Below, piece by piece: positions 26,114-36,213 of a stretch of DNA of 39,817 nucleotides (positions are counted from its first letter, which is position 1; every line of letters starts with the position of its first letter). The translations under genes and the position numbers were made by a program. Below the pieces are notes generated by a model. The model was not told the DNA's origin. It ran no database searches and saw only the letters and a program-made list of their open reading frames with translations. Source of the stretch: CAKMMH01 sp927798255 (lineage in GTDB: Bacteria; Bdellovibrionota_C; UBA2361; CAKMMH01); assembly GCA_034180415.1 (NCBI GenBank), contig JAXFOK010000046.1, positions 1 to 39,817 on the forward strand, given 5' to 3'.

Positions 26114-27973
26114 ATGAAAAATTCAAAAAATTTAAATTTTATAGTCTCTTTTTTATGTGTTCTTTCTTTATACATTTATAGATTGCCATTTAAAATGAAT
26201 TCTAACAACACAACGTATGCATTAGAGCATATTAATATGTATGATGAAACATATTTTGCTAATAATATTGCATTATCTTGTGGTTTTTCACCAAGGTTTT
26301 TTTTGAATTTTTTAGTTAGCACATTAATGAAAATAAATGGAGGAAATTGGGAAAGTGTCGCATTAATTCTTATATATTTTGCTGCTATTATTTTAGCTTT
26401 TGCCACTGTAAAAATGGTTTTTAATATTACAGATGAAAATCAATTTTTATATTCTATGATACTTAGTTTTTGTTTAGCTTTTAATGTAAATAATTGTTTC
26501 CCAGGTTGGGGATCTTTTGAATTGCAGTCTCTAGGGCTTGGACAAGGATATGCGTTTGTTATGTTAGCACTAGCGTATGTTATAGGAAAGAAGAAAAACT
26601 ATAATTTGGCGTTAATACTATTAGCAGTTGCAACTCTATTTCATATACATGAGGGAATATGGGGATTTTTCTTGATTTTTATTTTTTTTATTTATGATTT
26701 GTTAGTCGTAAAAGTTCCATTGCAAAAAAGTTATCTTATTAGTCTAGCTATTTTTTCTCTTGTTTTACTGATATCAGCTTTTCCAGCATTTAGTGGAATA
26801 TTTACTGGTGAGAAGTCAAAAATAACACCAGAAGTTTTTAAGCTTATTTATATTAAAAGAGTATCTCATCATGTTTTTCCAGAAGGCTGGAGTGCTTCTT
26901 ATATTTTAAAATACTTTTTAGTTATATTTTGTGGAGCAATATTAAGAATACAAACACTTTACTATGCTGATAAAAGTAAGGTAAAAAATTTTTTAGTTGA
27001 ATCATCTCTTTTTGTTTTTTCATGGGTTTTCATATTATTTATAGCTTATTTTTTTACATCAATTATCGTAGTTCCCTCAATTGTTACAATGTATGTTACA
27101 AAGTATTTAAAATATGTAGCTATAATTTCTTGTTTATGGAGTATAAAGAATTTAATTAACTTAACACAATGCAAAGAAAAAGTTCTAGGTTTGTCATTAA
27201 TAATGTCTGTATACACTTTTTCATTTCTTCAAGCACCACAAACAATTTTAATGTATTTAATTTTATACTTTTTTATAAATTTATATAAAAGCTATAAAGT
27301 AACATATGTAAAAGCTTTACTAATTATTTTGCCATTTGTAGCCTTTTTTTATATTAACTCACATCTTTATTTTTTCATATTTAAGATATTTTGCATATTA
27401 ATTCTTGTTGTACTTATAGATGGTAGCAAAAAAATTAATAGTTTGATGTTTAAGTGGCAAGCTCTTTCTATGTTGTCGCTTGTACTTTTATTTTATGTTT
27501 CATATGGGAAAATTTGGAATATGAATTCTCATAAACTTCAATTTGTAGATTCAAAGGATTACATTATTAATAGCGTTGGTAAAAATTTTTATAGATTAGC
27601 TAAACGATTCTCAAGGAAAACAAGTAAAACAGATATCTTTTTGGCAAACCCTTTTGATGGCGGTTTAGGGGACAAGACGGCTTGGTTTCAATTAACATCA
27701 AGAAGAAATACCTTTGGTGTGTTTAAAATATTACCATCTGATTTAGATAATTTAACTAAATGGCATAAAAGAATCGAAAGAGCAAAAAAATTTTTTAATG
27801 TTGATTTAAATGTTGAAGTAAAATCAAAAAAAATCATAAGATTTTTAAGAAGAAATAAAATTGGCTATATTCTTGTAAAAAATGATTACTTTGACAAGTT
27901 TGATTCTAAAGAGTTTTTAGAGGTTTTTGCCAGAAACGATGATGATTCTTACAGAGTTTACAAAGTTAAGTAA
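26114..27973 (+). CDS. Large polytopic inner-membrane protein, possibly GT-C-like
   Basis: A 619-residue protein with roughly 11-13 predicted membrane helices through residue 475 (for example YSMILSFCLAFNVNNC and SYLISLAIFSLVLLISAFPA). A soluble C-terminal domain of about 140 residues follows (DIFLANPFDGGLGDKTAWFQ, RRNKIGYILVKNDYF). Early loops have acidic residues (NMYDETYFANN) and FHIHEGIWGFF. The layout of many helices then a soluble tail resembles polyprenol-dependent GT-C glycosyltransferases, and glycan genes follow, but I see no decisive motif. It may instead be an uncharacterised membrane protein of a glycan locus. The last two bases of its stop codon belong to the repeat at 27972. 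Confidence 0.65.
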   Translation: MKNSKNLNFIVSFLCVLSLYIYRLPFKMNSNNTTYALEHINMYDETYFANNIALSCGFSPRFFLNFLVSTLMKINGGNWESVALILIYFAAIILAFATVKMVFNITDENQFLYSMILSFCLAFNVNNCFPGWGSFELQSLGLGQGYAFVMLALAYVIGKKKNYNLALILLAVATLFHIHEGIWGFFLIFIFFIYDLLVVKVPLQKSYLISLAIFSLVLLISAFPAFSGIFTGEKSKITPEVFKLIYIKRVSHHVFPEGWSASYILKYFLVIFCGAILRIQTLYYADKSKVKNFLVESSLFVFSWVFILFIAYFFTSIIVVPSIVTMYVTKYLKYVAIISCLWSIKNLINLTQCKEKVLGLSLIMSVYTFSFLQAPQTILMYLILYFFINLYKSYKVTYVKALLIILPFVAFFYINSHLYFFIFKIFCILILVVLIDGSKKINSLMFKWQALSMLSLVLLFYVSYGKIWNMNSHKLQFVDSKDYIINSVGKNFYRLAKRFSRKTSKTDIFLANPFDGGLGDKTAWFQLTSRRNTFGVFKILPSDLDNLTKWHKRIERAKKFFNVDLNVEVKSKKIIRFLRRNKIGYILVKNDYFDKFDSKEFLEVFARNDDDSYRVYKVK

Positions 27974-27988
27974 ACGCTGATTAATTTA
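27972..27988 (+). repeat. 17-base copy of the MITE-like element's left end
   Basis: AAACGCTGATTAATTTA here is identical to 5068-5084. Both copies lie directly after a gene. No matching right end is clear in the 70 bases that follow, so this looks like a truncated or decayed copy. GAGTCTGCATGG at about 28002 may belong to it. Confidence 0.5.
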
Positions 27989-28060
27989 AAAACTATCATT
28001 TTGAGTCTGCATGGTTGTTAAATGAATCACGATTTATCTCATTTTTAATTTAATTTTTAT

Positions 28061-29898
28061 TTAATTTGAAAGTATTTTTTCTTTACAGATTTTTCCAAAT
28101 TGTTTTCTTAAAGTAAAGCTTGATTTTTGATTTTTATTATAATAAACAACGATATCAATTGATTCATTTGGGGCAATAAGCCTGTTTAAAGGATAAATGT
28201 CATTGTTTATCGTATTAACAAGATATGTTTGAGTATAAGGATCATTTAAATAAGCTTTCCCTGTATTTTTAATACGGATTGTTGCTTTTATCATGCCATA
28301 CTTTTTCTTTTTATTTACAACTGATAATTCGTAGTCAAGCTTGCAATCGGTAGCTTTTTTTGAAAAATACCAAAGTGGTGTATCTCTTTTATATTGAATT
28401 AGCTCTAAAAATCCATTATGTCGCAATTTTTGAAAGAGATTTTCTACGCCTTGAAAAAATGGTCCTTGAATGTGTGAGGTCACTATGTAAAGTTTAGGAT
28501 AAGATAATATTTGGTTTACTTCTTTTGCATTTTTATCGTTATCACTAAAAGTAGTTTTTCCAAAAATAATATTATTTTTAGCTTTTTGTTTTCCTATATG
28601 GAATTTATTGTACCCGTTTTTAAATTGAAAAGCTTGTGAACTTTGAAAATAAACATAAACCATCTCATCATTTTTTATGTGCTTTTTAATAAATCTAACT
28701 TGCTGATTAACTTCTTCGGCTTTTGAATATACGGCATCCTTATTGTTAAGAATCTTTCTTGTGTTACTATTGTACAATAAAAATATAGTAGAGGTTAAAA
28801 TGGTAATTTTTAATAAAAGATTATTTTTAAATAAATTGTCTACAAATAACGAAAAAATTAATATAATTAGTGGAAATACAAAAAAGCAAGTCCTATCAGA
28901 TATGGGATAAAGTTTTAAATAAGATGCAAACAGAGTGACTAAAAATCCTAAATAAATTCCTATAATTGTTTTGTCTTTCTTGTATATAAAAAATCCTAAA
29001 CTTATAAAGAAGAGAGTCAAGGTTTCGTAAGTATGTGAAAATTTGCTAAATATTTGACCTGTTGCTAAGGAAATGATTTGATTGATATCGTTTGTGTTTA
29101 GAGGAATTAGAGGAAAAAAATGAAATTTCCAAAAATCTTGCATTTCTTGTATAGGCGTCATCCTGCTTGCCCAAGCAAAATAATAAATTATGAAGCTTAA
29201 TGATATTAAGGAACCGGTAATAAAAAACTCTTTTATGTTTTTTTAGATTTTAGAATATTTGAAAATAAAAGCTCACTTAAAAGTAGTCCTCCTTCAATAA
29301 AACATGATATCTGTGAACACCAGATTAAGATTGACCATAGAATTGCTAATGTTTTATATCCGATTTTTTCAGATTTGTAAAATAGGAAGCACATTAAAAT
29401 TATAAGAACAATGAATCCATCAAACTCATATTGCTTAAACATATTAGAGTAAACTAAAGCATGATGTAAATTAGCAAATATAGCAGCACCCAATAGAGGG
29501 TATTTTGATTTATAAAAATATTTTTGAATGAAAATTAGTGAAAAAACTATTAATACAAAACTAAGAAAGGAAATGATTCTTAAGATATATTCATGGTATC
29601 CAAATATACTTGCTAATATTTTATTTAAATATACCCAGACAAGAGGTGCTGATTGACAATACTCAAATTCACCAAGAGTAAATAATTCTGCAAAAGTTCT
29701 TTTTTAAAATGACATTGCAAGAAGTGCTTCATCTAGCCAAAGAGAACGATTTACACTAACCATAAAAAAGCTAGTTTTTATACCAAGATATATAAAATAA
29801 ATAAATATAAAGTTTGTGATGATGTATACCATTTTGGATAAGACAGCTTTTTGAAGAAATTTGCTAATTTCCAAATTAAAACTTTTGTAAAAATTCAT
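28061..29898 (-). pseudogene. Broken GT39/ArnT-like membrane glycosyltransferase gene
   Basis: Three frame segments on the minus strand join into one protein of about 612 residues. The first ends at TAA 29704-29706 after RSLWLDEALLAMSF, which includes the LDEA motif typical of GT-C (GT39-like) enzymes. The same frame continues open as KRTFAELFTLGEFEYCQSAP through GAAIFANLHH to 29233. A one-base shift in the homopolymer at 29238-29244 then leads into KEFFITGSLISLSFIIYY and on through the 366-residue C-terminal part ending at 28061. Thus one nonsense and one frameshift separate it from an intact gene. An intact enzyme would transfer sugars from a polyprenol carrier in the inner membrane. The C-terminal part (366 codons from ATG 29161) is long but lacks the catalytic N terminus. 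Confidence 0.8.
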
Positions 29899-29959
29899 TT
29901 CTTAATCCTTAGAAAGTTTATAAGTTTCTAAAATAATTAAATTATGTTAATAAGTTACT

Positions 29960-31042
29960 ATGGAAAGAGATAACAAAGATTATACGGTAAGTTTTATAAG
30001 ATTAACAGCACTTGTATTACTTTTTTCTTGTCATATTTTTGAAGTTTATGGTTTCACTTACAATAAAGGTCGCTCAATAGGAATATTTGGGAATTATTGT
30101 GCAGTTTGTGTTCAACTGTTCTTATGTATTTCAGGCTTTTTATATGGTAGAAGAAAGGATCTTTTTAAAAATTATAATAGATTTCATTTTGTTCTAAAAA
30201 ATTTTAAAAAAGTTTTATTTGATTACTATGTTTACTTACTGTTTTTTATATATCCAATATATTATTTTCTAAGGCAAAATGAATTTAATTATAGTTTTAT
30301 ATATAAAACATTAACTATTTCTCAGACGATATATGGAATACATCATATATGGTATATTCCTTATATCTTGTCTTGCTATTTAATTACTCCTTATTTATTT
30401 GATTTAAGAGAGTACATAAGGCAGAAAAATTTAAATAAAGTATTGATTTTTTTATTAGTATTTTTAGGAATAATATTATTAGATATATTTTTTAAAGCTT
30501 ATCATGTATATTTTAATCCTGCTTGGATTGCTTGTTATGTATTAGCTTTTTTTCTTAATGATTTTTTAAACCTTTTTTCAAAAAACAAGTTAAAAATCAT
30601 AGCATTATTTTTCTTAATAGTAAGTAGTATTTTAAATTTCTATAAATATGAAGTTAGATATTTAATTTTGCCTAATGCTCAAGGAGATCTAAAAACATTT
30701 TGTAATTATTATATTGATTATAGTCGTTCTTTTTTCGCGATTTCGATTTTTATTGTTATATGGTGTTTAGGAAAATATTATGTAAAGAGTGATTCAAGTT
30801 TTGTAAAATTAATTTTAGATTTTTCGGATAAATATTCGTATGACATTTATTTAGTACATATGATTTTTGTAAAAGGATTTTTAACATTAGTTAATAAAAC
30901 ACATAGTCTATTTTTAAATATTATAATGATAGTATTTGTCTCAATAATAAATGCAATTTTATTAAATAAAATTTGTAATTTTTTAAAATGGGGGGCTGCT
31001 AAATTATATTCTAAATTATATTTAAGAATAACAACATCTTAA
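29960..31042 (+). CDS. Acyltransferase family 3 (OafA/exopolysaccharide O-acyltransferase-like)
   Basis: A 360-residue membrane protein with about ten hydrophobic helices. It opens with the family layout SFIRLTALVLLFSCHIFEVY, where the His in the first helix is the likely catalytic residue, then FLCISGFLYGRRKDLF, YGIHHIWYIPYILSCYLITP and a late SYDIYLVHMIFVKGF. Such enzymes add acetyl or other acyl groups to surface glycans. It follows the divergent broken GT gene and precedes the five-gene glycan operon by 93 bases, consistent with decoration of the same glycan. No good ribosome site is visible. Confidence 0.85.
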   Translation: MERDNKDYTVSFIRLTALVLLFSCHIFEVYGFTYNKGRSIGIFGNYCAVCVQLFLCISGFLYGRRKDLFKNYNRFHFVLKNFKKVLFDYYVYLLFFIYPIYYFLRQNEFNYSFIYKTLTISQTIYGIHHIWYIPYILSCYLITPYLFDLREYIRQKNLNKVLIFLLVFLGIILLDIFFKAYHVYFNPAWIACYVLAFFLNDFLNLFSKNKLKIIALFFLIVSSILNFYKYEVRYLILPNAQGDLKTFCNYYIDYSRSFFAISIFIVIWCLGKYYVKSDSSFVKLILDFSDKYSYDIYLVHMIFVKGFLTLVNKTHSLFLNIIMIVFVSIINAILLNKICNFLKWGAAKLYSKLYLRITTS

Positions 31043-31135
31043 CTACTTTTTTGACTAACATATTCATTTTTATCATTTTTTTCGATAGAATAAGTTATCT
31101 TAAAACTAAGGGTAGTATATGGAGAATAAAACTAA

Positions 31136-31846
31136 ATGAAATTTTCAATTATCATTCCTTGTTATAATGAAGAAAAAAATATTTCAAATTTAATAAGTAA
31201 TATTCTTGAACTTCAAAAGAAGTACGACCTTGAGTATATTTTAGTTGAGAATGGTTCAAAAGATAATAGTAAAGAATATTTTAAGCAAAATGTAGAAGGT
31301 AAGTATCAAAATTTGAAAGTTGTTTATGTTGAAAAAAATCAAGGATATGGATATGGCGTTTGCCAAGGGTTAAAGGCTGCAAGTGGCAAATATATAGGTT
31401 GGATTCATGCTGATATGCAAGTTCCTCCTCAAACACTTTGTGAATTTTTTGATTATATTAATAACTATAAGGGAGATAAAAAATTATTTCTAAAAGGTTT
31501 AAGAAAAAATAGAAGTTTAATGGACTATTTTTTTACTTATGGGCAGTCTATTTTTAATTCCGCTTTATTTAGTAAAATCTTGTTTGATGTAGGAGCAATT
31601 CCCGTCCTATTTGAAAAGTCTTTAATTACTAATTTTGATTTAGTACCTAATGATTTTTCAATGGAATTATACTTTTATAATGAAGCCAAAAAACAAAATT
31701 TTTTATGTAAACGTTTTAAGGTAATTTTATTAAACAGAAAAAAAGGTGCGTCGTCTTGGAATACCGGATTTCGTTCCAAAATTAAACAAAGTATAAGAAT
31801 TTTTAAAGATAGTGTTAAAATTAAAAGGGGGGAGAAAGTTTTATGA
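31136..31846 (+). CDS. Family 2 glycosyltransferase (DPM/DPG-synthase-like)
   Basis: A 236-residue soluble GT-A enzyme. IIPCYNEEKNISNLI opens the nucleotide-sugar site; VENGSKDNS and GWIHADMQVPPQTL (the DxD region, here ADMQ) follow. There are no C-terminal membrane helices, so it resembles dolichyl/undecaprenyl-phosphate sugar synthases without an anchor. It is the first gene of the operon; a GGAG site lies 11 bases before ATG, and its stop overlaps the epimerase start by 4 bases. Substrate unknown. Confidence 0.87.
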   Translation: MKFSIIIPCYNEEKNISNLISNILELQKKYDLEYILVENGSKDNSKEYFKQNVEGKYQNLKVVYVEKNQGYGYGVCQGLKAASGKYIGWIHADMQVPPQTLCEFFDYINNYKGDKKLFLKGLRKNRSLMDYFFTYGQSIFNSALFSKILFDVGAIPVLFEKSLITNFDLVPNDFSMELYFYNEAKKQNFLCKRFKVILLNRKKGASSWNTGFRSKIKQSIRIFKDSVKIKRGEKVL

Positions 31847-32859
31847 GTATATTAATTACAGGTGCTGCAGGATTTATCGGTTCACAATTAGCATATAGGC
31901 TTTGGAAAAATAAAGAAGATGTTATTTTAATTGATAATTTTTCTTATGGTCATGAAGATAATTTAATTTTTGAAAATTGTGATTTTAGAGATAAAATTAT
32001 TAAGATGGATATAAGGGATAGAGAAGGTATCAAGAAATTATTTCAAGAAAATAGTATTGAATATGTTTATAATATTGCAGGAATTGCTCCACTTCCAGAT
32101 TGTCAATTAAATCCTCAGGAAGCAATAGATGTGAATTTAACGGGTTTTGTTAATATATTAGAGAATGCAAGATTATCAGGAGTTAAAAAAGTAATTCAAG
32201 CAAGCACAAATGCTATGTATGAGAATGAGACAGTATTTCCGACAGTTGAAGATAATTTTAATCTTCCTACGCTTATTTATCCAAATACTAAATATGCAGC
32301 AGAGCGTTTCGCAGAATCTTTTTGTAAAACATATGGAATGAATGTTACTTGTCTTCGTTTTGCAAATGTTTATGGCCCACATATTGATTGTTTAAGAAAG
32401 CAACCCCCTTTTGTAGCTTATATGATAAGAGAACTTTATTATGATAGAACTCCGATTTTCCATTCAAACGGTGAACAAAGAAGAGACTATATTTATGTTG
32501 ATGATCTTATAGATTTAGCGATACTTGTACAAAAAAGTGCAGGATTTGATGCGGTAAATGTTTCATCAAATAAAAATTATTCTGTAAATGAAATGTATGC
32601 TCTAGCACAAGAAATCATGGGTAAGAATATAAAAGCAGAGTATGCGACAGATGCTCATTATTGGGAAAAATATGAAGGACTTTATAATGGTAAATATCCA
32701 ATAAAAGAAAGTATTTTAAATCATGAAATAAATAAGTATTCTTTGTGTGACAATACATTTGCAAAGGAAAAGTATGGTTGGATACCGAAAGTTACGATGC
32801 AAGAAGGACTTAAGAAAATGACAACGCAGATATGTAAGATGCTTGATGGATTAAAATAG
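31843..32859 (+). CDS. NAD-dependent nucleotide-sugar epimerase/dehydratase
   Basis: A 338-residue extended short-chain dehydrogenase. The Rossmann motif is TGAAGFIGS (G7, G10, G13). The catalytic pair is Y146 and K150 (YPNTK), with the upstream QASTNAMYEN strand supplying the polar residue. The later GEQRRDYIYVDDLIDLA is typical of UDP-/GDP-sugar epimerases. It should alter a nucleotide-activated sugar for the glycan built by this operon. Start supported by AAGGGGGGAGA and ATGA coupling to the previous gene. Confidence 0.92.
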   Translation: MSILITGAAGFIGSQLAYRLWKNKEDVILIDNFSYGHEDNLIFENCDFRDKIIKMDIRDREGIKKLFQENSIEYVYNIAGIAPLPDCQLNPQEAIDVNLTGFVNILENARLSGVKKVIQASTNAMYENETVFPTVEDNFNLPTLIYPNTKYAAERFAESFCKTYGMNVTCLRFANVYGPHIDCLRKQPPFVAYMIRELYYDRTPIFHSNGEQRRDYIYVDDLIDLAILVQKSAGFDAVNVSSNKNYSVNEMYALAQEIMGKNIKAEYATDAHYWEKYEGLYNGKYPIKESILNHEINKYSLCDNTFAKEKYGWIPKVTMQEGLKKMTTQICKMLDGLK

Positions 32860-32870
32860 GAATATATCTT

Positions 32871-33617
32871 ATGAATACAAAAATACATTACATTATGCCT
32901 ATGGCAGGATGTGGTTCAAGATTTAAAAATATGGGATATGATGTTCCTAAACCTTTAATTGAAATTTACGGTAAACCTTTTTTTTATTGGTCAACAATGT
33001 CAATTAAAAAATTTGTTCAATTAAAAAGTTTAACTTTTGTGGTTTTAAAGGAACATATTGAAAATTTTTCTATTGATAAAGAAATCCATAAATATTTTAA
33101 AGATGCTAATATAATAGCTCTTCCTGATGTTACAGAAGGTGCTGTTATAACATCGATGAAGGGTGTAGAAGAAATAAACGATGATTTACCTTTGGTTTTT
33201 AATGATTGTGATCACTTATTTAAAAGTACATCTTTTAATAATTTTATCAATAACGAGTTTGACACAAATATTTCTGGAGCTCTATTAACATTTGAAGCAA
33301 ATGAGCCAAAGTATAGTTTTATTAAAAAAGACAGTAATGAAAATGTTATACAAACTGCTGAAAAGGTAGTTATTAGTAATGAAGCAATTTGTGGATGTTA
33401 TTATTTTAGAAATAAAAATATATTTTTAGAATCTTCAAATAAGTATTTAACAAAATGTAACTATAATGAATATTTTACAAGTGGAGTTTATAATGTAATG
33501 ATTGAAAACAATCTTTTAATTAAGAGTTTTAAAACGGATTTCCATGTACCATTTGGCGTCCCTAGTGAATATCAAGAAGCAGAAAAATCAAACAAGTATT
33601 TGGAGTTAGGTGAGTAA
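32871..33617 (+). CDS. Sugar-1-phosphate / NTP nucleotidyltransferase
   Basis: A 248-residue nucleotidyltransferase. The signature MAGCGSRFKNMGYDVPKPLI (residues 11-30) includes the glycine loop and Lys27; the metal-binding NDCDH appears near residue 110. It activates a phosphorylated sugar, alditol or alcohol by adding a nucleotide. In this operon it sits between the epimerase (11 bases upstream) and the kinase-bearing membrane fusion protein, which could supply its phosphorylated substrate. LicC-like or glucose-1-phosphate transferase activities are both possible; specificity is not visible. Confidence 0.88.
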   Translation: MNTKIHYIMPMAGCGSRFKNMGYDVPKPLIEIYGKPFFYWSTMSIKKFVQLKSLTFVVLKEHIENFSIDKEIHKYFKDANIIALPDVTEGAVITSMKGVEEINDDLPLVFNDCDHLFKSTSFNNFINNEFDTNISGALLTFEANEPKYSFIKKDSNENVIQTAEKVVISNEAICGCYYFRNKNIFLESSNKYLTKCNYNEYFTSGVYNVMIENNLLIKSFKTDFHVPFGVPSEYQEAEKSNKYLELGE

Positions 33618-35519
33618 GTGCTTTTTTGTCTTTTTTCTTTAGCAGTTTTTTTAATGGTCTTAGGGCACATTTTTAAAGCCAAAAGATGGGCGTTATTTAT
33701 TTCTGTTTATGAAAAGTCAAATACTCTAAATTTATTAAATGCTTTAAGTATAGGACATATTTTAAATTCTGTTTTACCTATTAGAATAGGAGATGTCTTT
33801 AGAATTTTTTATGCTGGTAAGAAGCTAAAAAACGGAAAAAGTTTTTCATTTGCAACAGTTGTTGCAGATTTATATGTAGAGCTTCTTACAGTTGGGTTTA
33901 TATTCATTATATTGAGTTGTAATTATAAAGAAAAAACAGATCTTGAATTTGTTAAGAATATTTATATATTTTCTTGTCTTGCTACTATTTTAATAACAAT
34001 TTTCGCATGTATTTTTAGGAAAGCAATCAAGCTATTTATTGCTAAAATTGCTTCGGTTTTTAATTCAAAAATTGAATTTAATATTTTATTTGCGTCGTAT
34101 TTAGCTTTAGCATCTATTAAAGATATAGTATTAAAAATTAATAAATATAAATTTATATTCTATACGATAATAATGTGGATAGGGTATTTAACTTCATACT
34201 ATGTTTTTTCACTTGCTTTAAAAAATGTTACACCTAACTATAATTTTGCAGATATATTTGTAAGTTTTTTTACAGGAATTAACTTATATTCAATTAATAA
34301 CGAGTTTTTCTTATTATGGAGTGGATATTTAATTTTACCATTATTAATAACATTTTTGTGCTCAATTTTAGTTAAAGAAAGGCAAGATGATGTAGAAAAT
34401 TATAAAAGTACCTTACCTCAATTAAATGAATCAGATAAACTTGCATTCTTAAAGACTTATTATGCCGAAGAAAATAGAGATGCATTAAGAACATATTTAG
34501 AAATTAATAATGATGTCACAATATTAGAGGATAAATCTGCTGGGTCTAATGCGTCAACATTACTAGTTATGGCAAATAATGGTGAAATGTTTTTTAGAAA
34601 ATATGCTTTTAATGATGATAGTATAAAATTAATTGAGCAGATTGATTGGATAAAATCTCATTTTGGAAGGATTCCTCTTCCAAATATCTTAAATGTGAAA
34701 AAAAAGAAAAATTTTGTATCATATGACATGCCTGCATCAACTAATTTTTTATCTTATTTTGAATTTATTCACACAATGCCTTTTTCCTATAGTTCAAAGG
34801 TATTAGATAAAGTTTTAAATGATATAAGAAATAATATACACAATGAAAATCTTAGAAAAGCAGATAGTGAAACAGTTAAGAAATATATACAAAGTAAGGT
34901 TACTAAGAATTTAAAAATTATTTTAAATGATGATAAGTATATAAAAGACCTTGAAGAATATAATGAAATAATTGTTAATGGTGTGAATCTTAAAAATTTA
35001 AAATATTATGAAAAAGTATTTAATGAAAATAATCTACAAGAAATTTTTATTAATGATTCGTATTCAGATATTCATGGTGATTTAACAATAGAAAATATAA
35101 TATGTGCTTCAAATTTTGATTTTAAACGTTCAAGTATCGATTATTATTTTATTGATCCAAATAGTGGTAATATTCATGAGTCTCCGTTTTTAGATTATGC
35201 AAAACTTCTCCAATCACTTCATGGTAAGTATGAATTTTTGATGATGGTTAAAGATGTTAAAATTCAGAAAAATGTTGTTAATTTTATGCTAACAAAATCC
35301 GAAATGTATGCAAAATTATATGAGAAGTTTGAAAATTTTTTATTTGAATCGTTTTCGTATAATGAAGTTAGGAGTATTTATTATCATGAACTTGTTCATT
35401 TTTTAAGGTTGATGCCATATAAAATAAGAAAAAATGAAAAACTAGCTGTAGTGTTTTACACTGGACTTTTAAAGGTACTAAATGATATATATGTGATGGA
35501 AAGCTCTTATGAAAAATAA
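33618..35519 (+). CDS. Fusion of LPG-synthase-like membrane domain and APH-fold kinase
   Basis: A 633-residue two-domain protein. Residues 1-260 form about six or seven membrane helices of the lysylphosphatidylglycerol-synthase/UPF0104 flippase-like family (LNALSIGHILNSVLPIRIGD). Residues about 300-630 form an aminoglycoside-phosphotransferase-like kinase: ASTLLVMANNGEMFFRKYAF is the ATP loop/lysine region, SDIHGDLTIENI holds the catalytic loop (H486, D488, N493), and FIDPNSG the metal-binding D513. It starts at a GTG directly after the previous stop, preceded by AGGTGAG. The kinase could phosphorylate a small alcohol or sugar that the neighbouring transferase activates; the membrane half might move lipid-linked product. 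Both roles are inferred. Confidence 0.83.
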   Translation: MLFCLFSLAVFLMVLGHIFKAKRWALFISVYEKSNTLNLLNALSIGHILNSVLPIRIGDVFRIFYAGKKLKNGKSFSFATVVADLYVELLTVGFIFIILSCNYKEKTDLEFVKNIYIFSCLATILITIFACIFRKAIKLFIAKIASVFNSKIEFNILFASYLALASIKDIVLKINKYKFIFYTIIMWIGYLTSYYVFSLALKNVTPNYNFADIFVSFFTGINLYSINNEFFLLWSGYLILPLLITFLCSILVKERQDDVENYKSTLPQLNESDKLAFLKTYYAEENRDALRTYLEINNDVTILEDKSAGSNASTLLVMANNGEMFFRKYAFNDDSIKLIEQIDWIKSHFGRIPLPNILNVKKKKNFVSYDMPASTNFLSYFEFIHTMPFSYSSKVLDKVLNDIRNNIHNENLRKADSETVKKYIQSKVTKNLKIILNDDKYIKDLEEYNEIIVNGVNLKNLKYYEKVFNENNLQEIFINDSYSDIHGDLTIENIICASNFDFKRSSIDYYFIDPNSGNIHESPFLDYAKLLQSLHGKYEFLMMVKDVKIQKNVVNFMLTKSEMYAKLYEKFENFLFESFSYNEVRSIYYHELVHFLRLMPYKIRKNEKLAVVFYTGLLKVLNDIYVMESSYEK

Positions 35520-36078
35520 GTTAGCAATTTTTGATTTAGATGGAACACTTTTTGATACAAAAGATGTAAATTTTAGTGCGTATTTTGAGGCAATTACGAA
35601 GGCTGGATTCGAAGTAGATATCGACTATGATTTTTATTGTAAATTTTGTAATGGAAGTAATTACAAAGATTTTCTTCCTAAAATTGTTAATGGTATAACA
35701 TTTGAAAAAATGGAAGAGATTCATGAATATAAAAAAATTTATTATCCAAAATATTTAAATAAGGCAAGAAAGAATGAAAGTTTATTTTCATTAATTGAAA
35801 GTATAAAAAATGATTATTATATTGCACTTGTTACAGTAGCTTCTAAAAAAAATTCATTTGATATATTAGAGACATTTGATGTTAAAAATGTTTTTGAACT
35901 TATTATTGCAAAAGATGATGTGATAAAAACCAAACCAAATCCTGAATGTTTTATACAAGCAATGAAATATTTTAATATTGATGCAAATAATACGATTATT
36001 TTTGAAGATTCAGAAATAGGGCTTGAGGCGGCAAGACTATCTAAGGCAAATTATATAAAAGTTTTTGGGTATAACTAA
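35509..36078 (+). CDS. HAD-IA phosphatase (beta-phosphoglucomutase/GmhB-like)
   Basis: A 189-residue hydrolase. Motif I is FDLDGTLFD with D9 and D11; motif II VTVASKK; motif III TKPNPECF; motif IV IIFEDSEIGLEAA. The small helical cap fits the HAD-IA subgroup. It overlaps the kinase-fusion gene by 11 bases and closes the five-gene operon. It probably acts on a sugar or alditol phosphate of the same pathway. Confidence 0.9.
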   Translation: MKNKLAIFDLDGTLFDTKDVNFSAYFEAITKAGFEVDIDYDFYCKFCNGSNYKDFLPKIVNGITFEKMEEIHEYKKIYYPKYLNKARKNESLFSLIESIKNDYYIALVTVASKKNSFDILETFDVKNVFELIIAKDDVIKTKPNPECFIQAMKYFNIDANNTIIFEDSEIGLEAARLSKANYIKVFGYN

Positions 36079-36139
36079 AGTAAAATACATGTAGTGTTTC
36101 CTAAAGTTTCAAATATGAGAAACTAATAGGATGGATAAT

Positions 36140-36175
36140 AAAAAAGGCAGCCTCCATGTAAATGAAGACTACCTT
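36140..36175 (-). terminator. Hairpin terminator for the small minus-strand gene
   Basis: AAGGCAGCCTCC (36144-36155) pairs imperfectly with GAAGACTACCTT (36164-36175). Read on the minus strand it is followed by T6 (A's at 36140-36145). It lies between the convergent HAD gene and the 90-aa gene. Confidence 0.6.
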
Positions 36176-36213
36176 ATCGTATGAGCTAGGCGAGAGTTAG
36201 GAATAGAGTTTCC

